A DNA stretch of 56,922 bases from Clostridiaceae bacterium DTU079 (GCA_001512505.1 LFSC01000015.1:1-56922); one strand, 5' to 3'; positions 1 through 10,304 are shown, counted from the stretch's first letter. Notes: generated from the letters alone by a model not told the origin. Numbers and translations are program-made.

Positions 1-2312
1 AGCATTACATCGTCATCATCACATACCAGCTTCATTCCCACCAGCTTCCCGGTTCTTTCCGTTACCCTGTATGTAAGGATGCCTTTTCCCCCTCTAAACT
101 GTACTTTATATTCGTCAAGCTCCGTCCTCTTACCGAAACCGTTTTCTGTTACCACCAGAAGGCTTGTGTTTTCAATATATGCACTCATTCCGATTACTTC
201 GTCATTGTCTTCAAGCTTAATGCCCCTTACGCCTTGGGACACCCTGCCTAATGGCCTTGCATCCTTTTCATTAAACCTTATGGACAATCCGTTTCTTGTT
301 ACCAGCAATATATCCTTCGTTCCGTCGGTTAACTGCACATCAATAAGCTCATCGTTTTCCCTTAGTGTAACTGCAATAAGTCCGCCCTTTCTGATGTTAT
401 CATAGTTCATAAGATCTGTTTTCTTAACTATACCCTTTTTTGTCGCCAGGAATAGATACAAACCTTCCTTATACTCGCTTATGGGAATCACGGTTGTAAT
501 CTTTTCATCCTGATCTAACTCAAGCAGGTTTACTATTGCCGTTCCTTTCGCCTGGCGTCCTGCCTCGGGTATTTGATAAGCCTTTAACCTGTATACCTTT
601 CCCTTGTTCGTAAAGAAAAGAATATAGTCATGGGTTCTGGTAACAAAAAGGTTCTCAACAAAGTCTTCCTCTCTTGTACTAAGTCCTGTTATACCTTTAC
701 CGCCCCTCTTCTGGCTCCTGTAAGTGTCTGTGGGGAGCCTCTTTATATACCCGAAATGAGTAAGGGTTACAACAGTTTCCTCATCGTCAATCAGATCTTC
801 AAAATCTATATCGCTTTCATCGGGAACAATTTTTGTCCTTCTTTCATCCCCGTACTTTTCCTTTATCCCGTTAAGTTCTTCCTTAACGATGTTTAAAACC
901 ATAAACTCATTTGCAAGAACATCTTTATAATATTTAATCTTTTCCAAAAGCTCCTGATACTCTTTTTCAAGTTTTTCTCTTTCCAAGGCCGTAAGTCTTC
1001 CCAGCCTCATATCCACAATGGCCTGTGCCTGCTTGTCACTGAAAGAGAACCTCTCTATCAGCCTTTCCTTTGCTGTGGCTTCATTCTTAGATCCCCTGAT
1101 AATTTTTATTACCTCATCAAGGTTATCTATGGCAATCTTTAATCCTTCCAAAATATGAGCCCTAGCCTCAGCTTTATCAAGTTCATATTTTGTCCTCCTA
1201 ACTATCACATCTTTCTGGTGTTCGATATAATAGTCTATAGCTTGCCTCATATTAATGATGCGGGGTTCAAACTTTTTATCGGGAGTCTGAATAAGTGCTA
1301 CCATGTTTACGTTGAATGCATCCTGCATCTGAGTGTTTTTATAGAGCTGGTTTAGAACAACGTTTGCATTGGCTTCTCTTTTAAGCTCTATAACTATTCT
1401 CATTCCATCTCTGTCAGACTCATCCCTCAAATCTGATATATTCTCTATTCTCTTGTCTTTAACCAGATCTGCTATTTTTTCAATTAATCTAGCCTTATTA
1501 ACCTGATAGGGAAGCTCTGTTACAACAATTCTCTGCTTATTGGCCGACATTTGCTCAATATTGGCAACAGCCCTTAATACTATTTTTCCTCTTCCGGTCT
1601 TATAGGCCTCCTTGATGCCCTGTGTTCCGACTATTGTAGCTCCGGTAGGAAAATCAGGGCCTTTGATTATTTTGTTAATTTCATCGATAGATATTTCCGG
1701 ATTATCAATCACAGCTATTATACCGTCAATAACCTCAACCAGATTATGAGGAGGAATATTTGTCGCCATACCGACGGCAATACCTGAAGAACCGTTCACC
1801 AGAAGATTCGGAAATCTTGACGGCAATACCACAGGCTCAAAATCATGCTCATCAAAGTTCGGTTTGAAATCAACGGTATCCTTGTTGATGTCCCTCAGCA
1901 TTTCCAGAGATATTTTTGAAAGCCTTGCCTCCGTATACCTCATAGCAGCCGGAGGGTCCCCATCAACAGAACCGAAATTACCATGACCGTCAACAAGAAT
2001 ATATCTTAATGAGAAATCCTGGGCCATACGAACCATACTGTCATAAACAGCTGCATCACCATGAGGATGAAATTTACCCAAAACCTCTCCCACTGTGGTT
2101 GCACATTTTCTGTATGCTTTGTCCGGTGTAAATCCCAGCCCGTACATAGCGTATAATATTCTTCTGTGAACAGGCTTAAGACCGTCTCTGACATCCGGCA
2201 GAGCACGATCGATTATAACGCTCATTGCATAATCAATGAAGGATTTCTTCATTTCTGACTCAATGTCAACAGGTACTATTCTCTGCTCTTTTACATTATT
2301 TGTATCTGACAT
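1..2312 (-). CDS. gyrA: DNA gyrase subunit A (3' end cut by window)
   Basis: GyrA cuts and rejoins DNA in the A2B2 gyrase that introduces negative supercoils. About 770 residues are visible of the usual 800-840, so the last C-terminal blade is missing at base 1. The ATG at 2310-2312 begins [19 protein letters not shown]. The motif [10 protein letters not shown] contains the catalytic tyrosine, about residue 126. The quinolone-determining segment reads [10 protein letters not shown], with alanine (residue 87) where E. coli has Ser83; the acidic residue matching Asp87 is kept (Asp91). The C-terminal beta-pinwheel repeats run up to the window edge. It lies downstream of noc on the left replichore, across oriC from gyrB, which is unlike the common gyrB-gyrA pairing. 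The 157-bp gap to noc holds a GAACTGT/ACAGTTC inverted repeat at 2407-2431 of unknown role. Confidence 0.97.
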   Translation of the reverse strand, partial: MSDTNNVKEQRIVPVDIESEMKKSFIDYAMSVIIDRALPDVRDGLKPVHRRILYAMYGLGFTPDKAYRKCATTVGEVLGKFHPHGDAAVYDSMVRMAQDFSLRYILVDGHGNFGSVDGDPPAAMRYTEARLSKISLEMLRDINKDTVDFKPNFDEHDFEPVVLPSRFPNLLVNGSSGIAVGMATNIPPHNLVEVIDGIIAVIDNPEISIDEINKIIKGPDFPTGATIVGTQGIKEAYKTGRGKIVLRAVANIEQMSANKQRIVVTELPYQVNKARLIEKIADLVKDKRIENISDLRDESDRDGMRIVIELKREANANVVLNQLYKNTQMQDAFNVNMVALIQTPDKKFEPRIINMRQAIDYYIEHQKDVIVRRTKYELDKAEARAHILEGLKIAIDNLDEVIKIIRGSKNEATAKERLIERFSFSDKQAQAIVDMRLGRLTALEREKLEKEYQELLEKIKYYKDVLANEFMVLNIVKEELNGIKEKYGDERRTKIVPDESDIDFEDLIDDEETVVTLTHFGYIKRLPTDTYRSQKRGGKGITGLSTREEDFVENLFVTRTHDYILFFTNKGKVYRLKAYQIPEAGRQAKGTAIVNLLELDQDEKITTVIPISEYKEGLYLFLATKKGIVKKTDLMNYDNIRKGGLIAVTLRENDELIDVQLTDGTKDILLVTRNGLSIRFNEKDARPLGRVSQGVRGIKLEDNDEVIGMSAYIENTSLLVVTENGFGKRTELDEYKVQFRGGKGILTYRVTERTGKLVGMKLVCDDDDVM

Positions 2313-2469
2313 CTATGCTTACCTCTTTCCTATACTTAAATGGACACTGTTCTTACAATACTTTAGAAAAATATCCATAACATATATATTCTAATATAGT
2401 TTTGAGGAACTGTCCACAAAATTTACAGTTCTTAGGTGCATATTTTCGGTTGAGGCATTGAAAATGAAA

Positions 2470-3303
2470 CTATTTGGGTATCCTTATTATAAACTCTACA
2501 TAACTGCCCCTGTCAAACTGTGCTGCTTTTGCATTAACCCCGGATTTTTTCATAAGTATTATTGCCTGTTTTATGGTATTTATGAATATTCTTATGTCCT
2601 TAATGGCTTTTGTAAACACTACCTTGTTTTTCTTTTCATTTTCATTCTTCGTATATCTTTCTATCGCTTTTTCAATGAGCTCTTCAGTTTTCTTTACATT
2701 AAGACCTTTTTCACATACTCTCTTTAACACCTTTAGCTGAAGCTGCTCATCATGGAGCTTTAACAATGCTCTGGCATGTCTTTCAGTAAGATTATTGTCT
2801 GCCAATATTTTTTTAACAAGGGGTGGAAGCTTTAAAAGCCTTATCTTATTTGCTATGGTAGATTGGCTTTTTCCTATTTTTTTGGCAAGCTCCTCTTGGG
2901 TAAAGCCATGCTCATTAATAAGATTGTTATATCCTTCGGCTTCTTCCATATAACTTAAATCTTCTCTCTGAAGGTTTTCTATAAGGGCTAAAACTGCGGA
3001 ATCATTATCATTAATGTTGACAATAATACAGGGAATTTTTTTGAGACCGGCCATAGTAGCGGCTCTAAGTCTTCTTTCACCTGCTACAAGCTCAAACATA
3101 TTTGTTGATAGCCTCCTGACATTAATAGGCTGAATTACACCATACTGTCTGACTGATTCGCAAAGCTCCTCTAAAGATATTTTGTTGAACTGCTTTCTTG
3201 GCTGATAAGGGTTGGGTCTTATATTTTCAATATCAATATAAGTAATATTTTTATTCTCCTCCCCGTTTCCTGCTTTTTCAATACGTAATCTGTTTTCTAA
3301 CAT
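2470..3303 (-). CDS. noc: ParB-family nucleoid occlusion protein Noc
   Basis: 277 residues. The ParB N-terminal domain has NPYQPRKQF (about 32-40), the CTPase motif GERRLRAA and the helix LIENLQRED. A helix-turn-helix follows (FTQEELAKKIGKSQSTIANK, about 134-153), then a basic C-terminal region. In the family, Noc binds DNA sites, spreads as a CTP clamp and keeps FtsZ off the nucleoid. The call as Noc rather than chromosomal ParB rests on its place between rsmG and gyrA, as in Bacillus, and on a second ParB paralogue beside parA at 18634. The N-terminus lacks the obvious amphipathic membrane helix of B. subtilis Noc, so membrane recruitment may differ. No perfect ATTTCCCGGGAAAT Noc site was noticed in the window. 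Confidence 0.85.
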   Translation of the reverse strand: MLENRLRIEKAGNGEENKNITYIDIENIRPNPYQPRKQFNKISLEELCESVRQYGVIQPINVRRLSTNMFELVAGERRLRAATMAGLKKIPCIIVNINDNDSAVLALIENLQREDLSYMEEAEGYNNLINEHGFTQEELAKKIGKSQSTIANKIRLLKLPPLVKKILADNNLTERHARALLKLHDEQLQLKVLKRVCEKGLNVKKTEELIEKAIERYTKNENEKKNKVVFTKAIKDIRIFINTIKQAIILMKKSGVNAKAAQFDRGSYVEFIIRIPK

Positions 3304-3388
3304 TGGGCACCATCCTTTGTAAATTTATTTTTTTATCATTAGTTGAATCTAAATTAGCTCCGTTTTATGAAACGGAAATAATTTCTAA

Positions 3389-3427
3389 CAAAAAAACATA
3401 GAAGGAATATTCGCCCGATATTCTCCA
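3389..3427 (-). terminator. possible intrinsic terminator after rsmG
   Basis: Read on the minus strand, an imperfect stem (GGAGAATAT with ATATTCC, about a 7-nt loop) is followed by TTCTATG and a run of seven T. It lies between the rsmG stop and the noc start, so noc-gyrA may have their own promoter. A second small stem, TCCGTTT/AAACGGA at 3359-3376, has no good T-run. Confidence 0.35.
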
Positions 3428-3490
3428 ATTCCTTTTTTTCTTTTAAAGAATCGTTCGCCCAAATGTGCTATATTACTGCATTTTACGGCT

Positions 3491-4210
3491 CTAAATCAAA
3501 GGGTCCTTTGAAGGTTTACCTGATTTTCTGGGATATTTTGTCGGTGTCTGTCGAAACTTTTTTACGACTATGACATTTCTTTTAATATCACTGAAAGGAA
3601 GATTAAACTCCATTACCTCTTCAATTTTTCCTCCAAGTTCATCCAAAGCTCTCTTAGCGCTGCCGAGCTCATCCATACTGCTGCCCTTCATTGCAATAAA
3701 GTATCCTCCCACCTTTACAAAAGGCAGGCAATACTCCAACAATACAGGAAGATTTGCCACCGCCCTTGCGGTGGATATATCGAACATTTCTCTGTAATCC
3801 GCATGTTGACCCATCTCTTCCGCTCTTGAGTGAACAGCGGATATATCTTTTAAATCAAGCCTGTTAATGACTTCATTTAAAAATCCAATTCTTTTTTGGA
3901 GAGAATCCAATAATATTACCTTTAAATCCGGATGAACTATTTTAAGCGGTATCCCCGGAAATCCCGCACCTGTGCCCACATCAATTATTTTAGATCCCTT
4001 GTTTTTTATTACCGGACATATGCTTATAGAATCAGCAAAATGCTTTATTATGATATTTCTGTCGTCTTCAATTGCAGTAAGATTCATTTTTTGATTCCAG
4101 TCCTTCAAAATGTCTCCATAGGTAAAAAACTTTTCGATCTTTTGCTCATCCAATATTATATCAAACTCTAAAGCAGCTTTTTGAAGCAGTTCCTTTAACT
4201 CCGATTCCAT
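3491..4210 (-). CDS. rsmG: 16S rRNA (guanine-527-N7) methyltransferase
   Basis: 239 residues, the normal length for RsmG/GidB. The SAM-binding glycine motif IDVGTGAGFPGIPLKI is clear in the N-terminal half, followed by the Rossmann strand ending LKVILLDSLQKR and the family sequence STARAVANLPVLLEYCLPFV. The enzyme methylates N7 of G527 (E. coli numbering) in the 530 loop of 16S rRNA; its loss gives low-level streptomycin resistance in other bacteria. It follows mnmG by 33 bp in the classic mnmE-mnmG-rsmG-noc order, so co-transcription is likely. The C-terminal tail TPTKYPRKSGKPSKDPLI is basic, as usual. Confidence 0.96.
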   Translation of the reverse strand: MESELKELLQKAALEFDIILDEQKIEKFFTYGDILKDWNQKMNLTAIEDDRNIIIKHFADSISICPVIKNKGSKIIDVGTGAGFPGIPLKIVHPDLKVILLDSLQKRIGFLNEVINRLDLKDISAVHSRAEEMGQHADYREMFDISTARAVANLPVLLEYCLPFVKVGGYFIAMKGSSMDELGSAKRALDELGGKIEEVMEFNLPFSDIKRNVIVVKKFRQTPTKYPRKSGKPSKDPLI

Positions 4211-4243
4211 TTTATCGTAAATCCTCCCTTCTGCGGATTTTGC

Positions 4244-6130
4244 TTATCCTCGTCTTTTCTGTTCAAGATAAACCAGCAGCACGGAGATATCGGCAGGGGA
4301 TACTCCCGATATTCTTGAAGCCTGTCCCACCGATTCAGGCTTTATTTTATTCAGCTTCTGTCTTGCCTCCAACCTCAACCCTTTTATTTCATCATAGTTT
4401 ATGTTTTTGTCAAGCTTTCTTCCCTCAAGCTTTTTAAACTGTTCCACCTGCTCCAGCTGCCTTTTAATATATCCCTCATATTTAACGGATATGGACACCT
4501 GTTCTCTAACTTCATAACTCAAGGAAGGCCGTCCTTCATCAATCTCTTCTAAAGAATCGTAATCCAGCTCAGGTCTTCTTAAAAGATCCGCAAGCTTAAC
4601 ACCGGTTTTTATAGTGGTGCTTCCCTTTGATTTAAGGAACTTGTTTACCTTTTCCGACGGCGGTATATTGACCTTTTTTACCCTTTCAATTTCTTCATCA
4701 ATAAGCCTTCTCTTTTCCTCAAATTTTCTATATCTTTCTTCGGAAATAAGACCTATTTTATATCCTATGGGAGTAAGCCTCAAATCTGCATTGTCCTGTC
4801 TTAAAAGCAATCTGTATTCCGATCTTGAGGTCATCATTCTATACGGCTCGCGGGTGCCTTTGGTCACAATGTCATCTATCAAAACTCCTATGTACGCTTG
4901 TGAACGGTCCAATATCAAAGGCTCTTTTCCTTTAATTTTCATTGCGGCATTAATCCCGGCTATAATTCCCTGGGCTGCAGCCTCTTCATAGCCCGAAGTA
5001 CCGTTAACCTGGCCGGCAAAAAACAATCCCTCCACATTCTGCAGCTCTAACGAAAGCTTTAGCTGCGTTGAGTCAATACAATCATATTCTATGGCATAAG
5101 CACTTCTCATAACCGATGCATTCTCAAGCCCCGGAAGTGTTTTTATCATCTCAATCTGTACATCCTCGGGAAGGCTTGTAGACATCCCCTGCAAGTACAT
5201 TTCCTGTGTATTAAGGCCCATGGGTTCCACAAAAACCTGATGGCTCTCCTTATCCTTGAACCTTACTATCTTGTCCTCTATGGAAGGACAATATCTGGGC
5301 CCGATTCCTTCGATTACACCGCTGTAAAGAGGAGATCTGTGGAGATTCTCTTTTATTATTCTGTGGGTCTCACTGTTCGTATAAGTCAGGTAACAGGAAA
5401 CCTGTTCTTTTTCTATTTCTCCGGTTTCAAAGGAAAAAGGCACTATTCTTTCATCACCCGGCTGCTCTTCCATTTTGGAAAAATCAATGCTTCTTTTATT
5501 GATTCTTGCCGGAGTACCGGTCTTAAACCTCAGAAGCTCAATACCCAGTTCCCTAAGACTGTCCGAAAGCTTGTTTGCCGGAAACAATCCGTCAGGTCCA
5601 CCGCTGTAGCTTACATCTCCAATAATAATTCTACCCTTTAAAAAGGTTCCTGTTGCAACAATTATGACCTTGCACTTGTATTCGGATCCTGTATGGGTTT
5701 TAACACCCTTAACGACTTTTTTGCCTTCCACCTCTTCAGATATAATTTCAACTATTTCAGCCTGCTTTATATCAAGGTTTTCCTGTTTCTCCAAGGTGTT
5801 TTTCATTTCAATCTGATACATTCTTCTGTCCACTTGAGCCCTCAACGAAAACACCGCCGGACCCTTTGCGGAATTCAAAATTTTAGATTGAATAAAGGTT
5901 TTATCGGTGTTCTTTCCCATCTCACCGCCCAGTGCATCTATTTCCCTCACCAGATGTCCCTTTGCAGTACCGCCAATATTGGGGTTACAGGGCATGTTTG
6001 CAATACTGTCAAGATTAATGGCAAATACAACGGTTTTCATACCGAGTCTTGCTGAAGCAAGAGCGGCTTCACAGCCTGCATGTCCTGCTCCGATAACTGC
6101 GACATCATATTCTCCTGCTATAAATCCCAT
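4244..6130 (-). CDS. mnmG: tRNA uridine-5-carboxymethylaminomethyl modification enzyme MnmG
   Basis: 628 residues, full length. The FAD-binding dinucleotide motif is [17 protein letters not shown] near the N-terminus. The family signatures [20 protein letters not shown] and [20 protein letters not shown] are intact. With MnmE it forms the heterotetramer that installs the (carboxymethyl)aminomethyl group on the wobble uridine of tRNAs reading two-codon sets, using FAD, NADH and methylenetetrahydrofolate. mnmE lies immediately upstream (147-bp gap) and rsmG downstream. The gap to mnmE contains a collapsed copy of the dispersed palindromic repeat described at 6172-6249. Confidence 0.97.
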   Translation of the reverse strand: MGFIAGEYDVAVIGAGHAGCEAALASARLGMKTVVFAINLDSIANMPCNPNIGGTAKGHLVREIDALGGEMGKNTDKTFIQSKILNSAKGPAVFSLRAQVDRRMYQIEMKNTLEKQENLDIKQAEIVEIISEEVEGKKVVKGVKTHTGSEYKCKVIIVATGTFLKGRIIIGDVSYSGGPDGLFPANKLSDSLRELGIELLRFKTGTPARINKRSIDFSKMEEQPGDERIVPFSFETGEIEKEQVSCYLTYTNSETHRIIKENLHRSPLYSGVIEGIGPRYCPSIEDKIVRFKDKESHQVFVEPMGLNTQEMYLQGMSTSLPEDVQIEMIKTLPGLENASVMRSAYAIEYDCIDSTQLKLSLELQNVEGLFFAGQVNGTSGYEEAAAQGIIAGINAAMKIKGKEPLILDRSQAYIGVLIDDIVTKGTREPYRMMTSRSEYRLLLRQDNADLRLTPIGYKIGLISEERYRKFEEKRRLIDEEIERVKKVNIPPSEKVNKFLKSKGSTTIKTGVKLADLLRRPELDYDSLEEIDEGRPSLSYEVREQVSISVKYEGYIKRQLEQVEQFKKLEGRKLDKNINYDEIKGLRLEARQKLNKIKPESVGQASRISGVSPADISVLLVYLEQKRRG

Positions 6131-6171
6131 AATATATCCCTTCCAAAATAATTTTTTTCGAGTGTTTTGCG

Positions 6172-6249
6172 GAAATACAAATATTTCAGAAACTTAAGTT
6201 TCGCAGTCTAGAGCCAGGCTTTAAAATGTTTCTTCCGTATTTGTATTTC
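6172..6249. repeat. collapsed copy of dispersed palindromic repeat (copy 5)
   Basis: The ends form a perfect 12-bp inverted repeat, GAAATACAAATA (6172-6183) and TATTTGTATTTC (6238-6249). Inside is the family left module CAGAAACTTAAGTTTCGCAG followed by GAGCC directly joined to AGGCT, so the roughly 75-bp core seen in other copies is missing. It lies between mnmE and mnmG. Full copies are at 41235, 44745, 46741 and 48690. Confidence 0.7.
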
Positions 6250-6277
6250 ATAAAATATATGATAAAAAATATATATT

Positions 6278-7657
6278 CTATTTTCCCAAGCAAAATCTAC
6301 TGAAGATTTCGTGCATAACATCCTCACTGACCGATTCACCGGTTATCTGTCCCAAATAATCGGCAGCATCCCTTATATCTATTGCCAAAAGATCCACCGG
6401 CATCATTTCCTGTTGTGCAGACATTGCTTTATCAATGCTAGACAAGGCCTTGTCTATAAGGCTTTTATGCCTAACATTGGTGAGCAGAATTTCATTATTC
6501 ATGCTCACCTCACCCGATACAAACATATCAACCAGAGCATCTCCCAATTCTTTTAATCCCCTGTCTTCTTTCAGGGATGTTCTCAAATATTTTTTACCCT
6601 CTAACTGCTTTTCTATTTTTTGAATTTCATTTTCATCCACAAGATCAACCTTATTTATGAGTATAATGAGCTTTTTATCCACAAGTTTTGATATTATTTC
6701 GTTATCTTCTTCATTAATACCCCTTTTTGCATCAATCATCATTATGATGAGGTCGGCCTCATTAATTGCCTTATGAGTTCTTTCCACTCCTATTTTCTCA
6801 ACGACATCCTGGGTTTCCCTAATACCTGCTGTATCAATTATTCTCACAGGAATGCCGTTTATATTTATATACTCCTCTATTATATCCCGGGTGGTACCTG
6901 GTATGTCGGTAACTATAGCCCGGTTTTTTCCGGACAATTCATTCAACAAAGAGGATTTTCCCACATTAGGTCTTCCGACAATGACCGCATCAATACCTTC
7001 CCTTATTATCCTTCCCTTATCAAACCCTACAATAATATCCTGAAGCTTTTTCTTAATCTCATCCAACTCATTGTATATCATGTTACCGGTTACTTCTTCA
7101 ACATCATATTCAGGATAATCCACGGTAACCTCTATGTGGGCAAGAAGCTCAATCAGCTTCTTTCTTGCCTCTTTAAGCCTTTTGGAGAGTTTTCCCTCCA
7201 ACTGGCTTATTGCAGCCCTTGAACCTTCATCGGTCTTGGAATTTATAAGATCAATAACTGCTTCAGCCTGAGACAGATCAATTCTTCCATTTAAAAAGGC
7301 CCTTTTTGTAAATTCTCCGGGTTCGGCAAGTCTTGCACCTTCCTTTATGCACAGCTCCAGTATGTTTTTTAACACCATGAGCCCGCCATGGCAATTTATT
7401 TCCACAATGTTCTCCCTTGTAAAGGTATTCGGCTTTTCCATCTTTGATAAAAGCACCTCGTCAAGGGTAAGGCCGTCTTTAGGATTGACTATTTTACCGT
7501 AATTGATGGTATGGGACTTTATATTTTTAAAATTCTTCTTCCCCACAAATATCTTTTCCGCTATTTCAAAGGCTCTGTCTCCGCTTATTCTGATAATACC
7601 TATTCCCCCGGTTCCATGGGGCGTAGATATTGCAGCAATTGTATCTTCCTTATACAT
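6278..7657 (-). CDS. mnmE: tRNA modification GTPase MnmE
   Basis: 459 residues. An N-terminal tetrahydrofolate-binding domain (about 1-118) is followed by a helical domain with an inserted G domain. G1 is GRPNVGKSS at 228-236, followed by DIPGTTRD, DTAGIR and NKVD. The C-terminus is FCLGK, with the conserved cysteine at 456. MnmE partners MnmG in wobble-uridine modification, and its GTPase is activated by K+-dependent dimerisation in the family. It is the first gene after the terminator that closes the rpmH-jag operon, so it probably has its own promoter in 7658-7718. Confidence 0.97.
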   Translation of the reverse strand: MYKEDTIAAISTPHGTGGIGIIRISGDRAFEIAEKIFVGKKNFKNIKSHTINYGKIVNPKDGLTLDEVLLSKMEKPNTFTRENIVEINCHGGLMVLKNILELCIKEGARLAEPGEFTKRAFLNGRIDLSQAEAVIDLINSKTDEGSRAAISQLEGKLSKRLKEARKKLIELLAHIEVTVDYPEYDVEEVTGNMIYNELDEIKKKLQDIIVGFDKGRIIREGIDAVIVGRPNVGKSSLLNELSGKNRAIVTDIPGTTRDIIEEYININGIPVRIIDTAGIRETQDVVEKIGVERTHKAINEADLIIMMIDAKRGINEEDNEIISKLVDKKLIILINKVDLVDENEIQKIEKQLEGKKYLRTSLKEDRGLKELGDALVDMFVSGEVSMNNEILLTNVRHKSLIDKALSSIDKAMSAQQEMMPVDLLAIDIRDAADYLGQITGESVSEDVMHEIFSRFCLGK

Positions 7658-7718
7658 CCGGCTTCCTCCGATTTATAAATTAACCTATATAAAAATTTTT
7701 ACCTTTTATAAAACCTTC

Positions 7719-7753
7719 AAAAAATGGTCCAGGAAAATTAATCCTGAACCATT
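7719..7753 (-). terminator. terminator of the rpmH-rnpA-yidD-yidC-jag operon
   Basis: On the minus strand, AATGGTTCAGGA and TCCTGGACCATT form a 12-bp stem with one G-U pair and a 7-nt loop, followed directly by a T-run. It lies 70 bp after the jag stop and 62 bp before the mnmE start. Confidence 0.75.
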
Positions 7754-7822
7754 CCCAGCCAATATACTTCGTATGTCTATACATTATTAATTCTTTTAGA
7801 GCATCGGCATTAACCCAAACAA

Positions 7823-8443
7823 CTATTTCAACGTAATAATGACCTTTCTGTTCGGTTCATCACCGACACTATAAGTTTGAACATATTTATGGTTTTGAAG
7901 AGAAGAGTGTATAACCCTTCTTTCATAAGGATTCATCGGTTCAAGAGTAATATTCTTTTTATATTTCATTACTCTGTCCGCCAACTTATTAGCAAGCTTT
8001 ACCAAAGTCTCCTCTCTTTTTTGCCTGTAATTTTCTATATCAATAACAACCCTTTTGTAGTTTTCCTTGCTCTTATTAACAACGAGGCTGGTCAAATATT
8101 GAAGAGAATCCAAGGTTTCTCCTCTTCTTCCGATTACTATTCCTATATCCTCACCTTCAATTTTTATCAAAATAGAATCGTCTTTCTCTTCCACCGAAAC
8201 ATCTGCATTAACCTTCATCTTGCTAAACAAATCCAATAAAAACTTTTTAGCTTTTTCTCCGCCGGTTTCTTTTAATGTAACCCTGACCCTGGCTTGTTTA
8301 CTTCCTATTAATCCAAAGATGCCTTTTGCTCCTTCATCCAAAATCTCCACTTCAACATTTTCACGATTTGCATTTAATTCTATAAGAGCAGCATCTATGG
8401 CTTCCTGAACTGATTTTGCGGATTTTTCAATATAATTTGGCAT
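7823..8443 (-). CDS. jag: RNA-binding protein Jag/KhpB (Jag_N-KH-R3H)
   Basis: 206 residues. The N-terminal Jag domain (about 1-50) is followed by a KH domain with the GxxG loop in GRRGETLDSLQYL, and a C-terminal R3H domain with RRVIHSSLQNHKY. In Firmicutes Jag/KhpB is an RNA-binding protein linked to cell elongation, and the spore-envelope name SpoIIIJ-associated protein comes from its place next to yidC. Its start codon directly abuts the yidC stop, so translation is probably coupled. It is the last gene of the rpmH operon. Confidence 0.95.
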   Translation of the reverse strand: MPNYIEKSAKSVQEAIDAALIELNANRENVEVEILDEGAKGIFGLIGSKQARVRVTLKETGGEKAKKFLLDLFSKMKVNADVSVEEKDDSILIKIEGEDIGIVIGRRGETLDSLQYLTSLVVNKSKENYKRVVIDIENYRQKREETLVKLANKLADRVMKYKKNITLEPMNPYERRVIHSSLQNHKYVQTYSVGDEPNRKVIITLK

Positions 8444-9316
8444 TTATTTAACCTGATCCTCCTTCTCTTTAAAGATAATCTTATGAATAAAATACTGCTG
8501 AAGCATCTGAAAAACGTTATTTGTGAGCCAATATAACACCAATGCTGCCGGAGCCTGGAATGAAATAATAGCAGTCATTACAGGTCCAACAAACATCATG
8601 CTCTTTGTCATTGAAGCACTCATATCTTCAGCACTCTTATTTTTGGGATCCTTTGAACTACTCTGAGCAGAATTACTTGAAGTTCCTTGCGTTAAATCCA
8701 TCATAACCTTTGTGGATATATATGTGGTAACAACTGCAAGTATAACCAAAATCAATAAAGGTAAATAAGTAGCCAGATCTCCAAAGGGGTTTAATTTAGG
8801 AACGATACCTAAATTTATATCAAAAATTCCCAAATTCTCTATCATGTCAAGCTTACCGCTCTTCATTGCAACATCCATCTGCCAATAGGCACTTTTTGTC
8901 ATTATATCTTCCGATAAACCGGCTATCCTAATTAAATCGGTTATCTGCTCTTTAGTCATATTAAACATATAAGTTAAAGGTGCACGAACCACATACAACA
9001 ATGAAAACAAAATCGGAAGCTGTATCAAAGAAGTAAGGCAGCCCCCCGTAGGACTACAATTATGTTCCTGGTATATTTTCATCATTTCTTGAGTCTGCTT
9101 TTCTCTATCGTTTTTGTACTTTCTCTGAACTTCCTGAATCAAAGGTTGTATTTCCCTTAATTTGGCAGTGGATTTGTATTGCTTGATAGTCAACGGCAAC
9201 AACAATATTCTTACCAACAATGTAAATAAAATAATAGCAAGTCCGTAACTCCCAAAAGATAAATTATCATAAATAAATACCAGTATTTGTCCTAGAAATT
9301 TCGATATTAAGCCCAT
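8444..9316 (-). CDS. yidC: membrane protein insertase YidC/SpoIIIJ
   Basis: 290 residues, the short Gram-positive form without the large periplasmic domain. Five hydrophobic segments are visible: about 10-45 (two closely spaced), 95-112, then two or three between 180 and 275. The groove arginine lies in LVRILLLPLTIKQYKS (Arg36). A charged cytoplasmic hairpin (about 60-90) follows, as in Oxa1/YidC. It inserts and folds membrane proteins alone or with SecYEG, and the SpoIIIJ form is needed in sporulation in Bacillus. No lipobox cysteine is present at the N-terminus. The segment at about 213-235, rich in Ser, Gln and Lys, is a hydrophilic loop. Confidence 0.95.
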   Translation of the reverse strand: MGLISKFLGQILVFIYDNLSFGSYGLAIILFTLLVRILLLPLTIKQYKSTAKLREIQPLIQEVQRKYKNDREKQTQEMMKIYQEHNCSPTGGCLTSLIQLPILFSLLYVVRAPLTYMFNMTKEQITDLIRIAGLSEDIMTKSAYWQMDVAMKSGKLDMIENLGIFDINLGIVPKLNPFGDLATYLPLLILVILAVVTTYISTKVMMDLTQGTSSNSAQSSSKDPKNKSAEDMSASMTKSMMFVGPVMTAIISFQAPAALVLYWLTNNVFQMLQQYFIHKIIFKEKEDQVK

Positions 9317-9336
9317 TTGTTCTTTTACCCCTCTTA

Positions 9337-9552
9337 TTATTTAACCGGATCATATCCTCCCGGATGAAAAGGATGGCATTTCAGTATTCTCCGTAATGCC
9401 ATAAAACCTCCCCTGATTATACCATACTTGCTCACAGCATCAATCGCATATTGGGAGCATGTAGGATAAAACCTACAGCTTGGCACAGCTTTGAGCGGAG
9501 ATATCCATCTTTGATAAATTCTTATAATAAATATTACCCAATTTCTTAGCAA
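9337..9552 (-). CDS. yidD: membrane protein insertion efficiency factor YidD
   Basis: 71 residues. It shows the conserved cysteine-rich core [15 protein letters not shown] and the C-terminal [12 protein letters not shown] typical of YidD, a small membrane-associated protein that aids YidC-dependent insertion. The start is TTG (rc of 9550-9552), with GGGAG about 8 bp upstream. It lies between rnpA and yidC in the conserved order. Confidence 0.95.
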   Translation of the reverse strand: MLRNWVIFIIRIYQRWISPLKAVPSCRFYPTCSQYAIDAVSKYGIIRGGFMALRRILKCHPFHPGGYDPVK

Positions 9553-9576
9553 TATTTTCTCTCCCTATATGTCATC

Positions 9577-9915
9577 CTACTCGATAAATAAGTCAAGTTT
9601 TTTAAATAAAAACTTTATCTCCTTCTTAATATCAAAGTAATCCGGCATACAATCATTTTTTCTTGCAACAAAAACAATGTCATATCCTACTTTAATTAAT
9701 TCTTCATAATACCTATAATTTTCTTTTATAAGTCTTTTTATCCTGTTCCTTTTTACACTTTTACCGAATTTCTTACTGACAGTTATACCTAACCTGTTTA
9801 GACTCAACCGGTTTTTCATAACGTAGAGCACTACGTTTTTTCCTGCTTGAAATCTGCCTTTTTTATATATTTTAAGAAATTCGTTATTGTTTTTCAGTGG
9901 AACAGTATTTTTCAT
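9577..9915 (-). CDS. rnpA: ribonuclease P protein component
   Basis: 112 residues. The signature RNRIKRLIKENYR starts at residue 56, and the protein is strongly basic with the N-terminal strand pattern of the family. It binds the catalytic RNase P RNA and helps mature the 5' ends of tRNAs. The ATG at 9913-9915 has a good GGAG about 6 bp upstream. It lies 56 bp downstream of rpmH, the usual pairing. Confidence 0.96.
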   Translation of the reverse strand: MKNTVPLKNNNEFLKIYKKGRFQAGKNVVLYVMKNRLSLNRLGITVSKKFGKSVKRNRIKRLIKENYRYYEELIKVGYDIVFVARKNDCMPDYFDIKKEIKFLFKKLDLFIE

Positions 9916-9971
9916 CGGTACTCCTTAAGCGATACTTGTAATTTAAATAAAAAGACCACATTTATGCGGTC

Positions 9972-10106
9972 TTACGCTGAAAGAACTTTTCTTCCTTTCA
10001 ATCTACGCCTTCTCAATACCTTCCTGCCATTTGCAGTTTTCATTCTTTTTCTGAAACCATGTTCCTTTTTCCTTTGCCTTTTTTTAGGCTGATATGTTCT
10101 TAACAC
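9972..10106 (-). CDS. rpmH: 50S ribosomal protein L34
   Basis: 44 residues, the standard L34 length. The reading frame begins with GTG (rc of 10104-10106), then [13 protein letters not shown], and ends GRKVLSA before TAA at 9972-9974. The GTG is the only start in frame that gives the canonical N-terminus; a G-rich stretch (GGATTGGGGG) lies upstream. It is the first gene of the left-arm operon and marks the left boundary of oriC. It was too short for the usual ORF length cutoff. Confidence 0.95.
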   Translation of the reverse strand: MLRTYQPKKRQRKKEHGFRKRMKTANGRKVLRRRRLKGRKVLSA

Positions 10107-10304
10107 AACAACACCCCCAATCCTTTCTTTTGTCGTATATAAATAATATCAATCCAAAACCTTTTATTTATTATCTGTATACCAGTTTGTCACAAAAGAC
10201 AAAAATCCTATTATAAGCAACTAACAAAAAATATCGTATCAATTATATATTAAATCAATTATTAATGTCAAGGAACTATTTTCGCGGACATAATAAAATT
10301 GATC

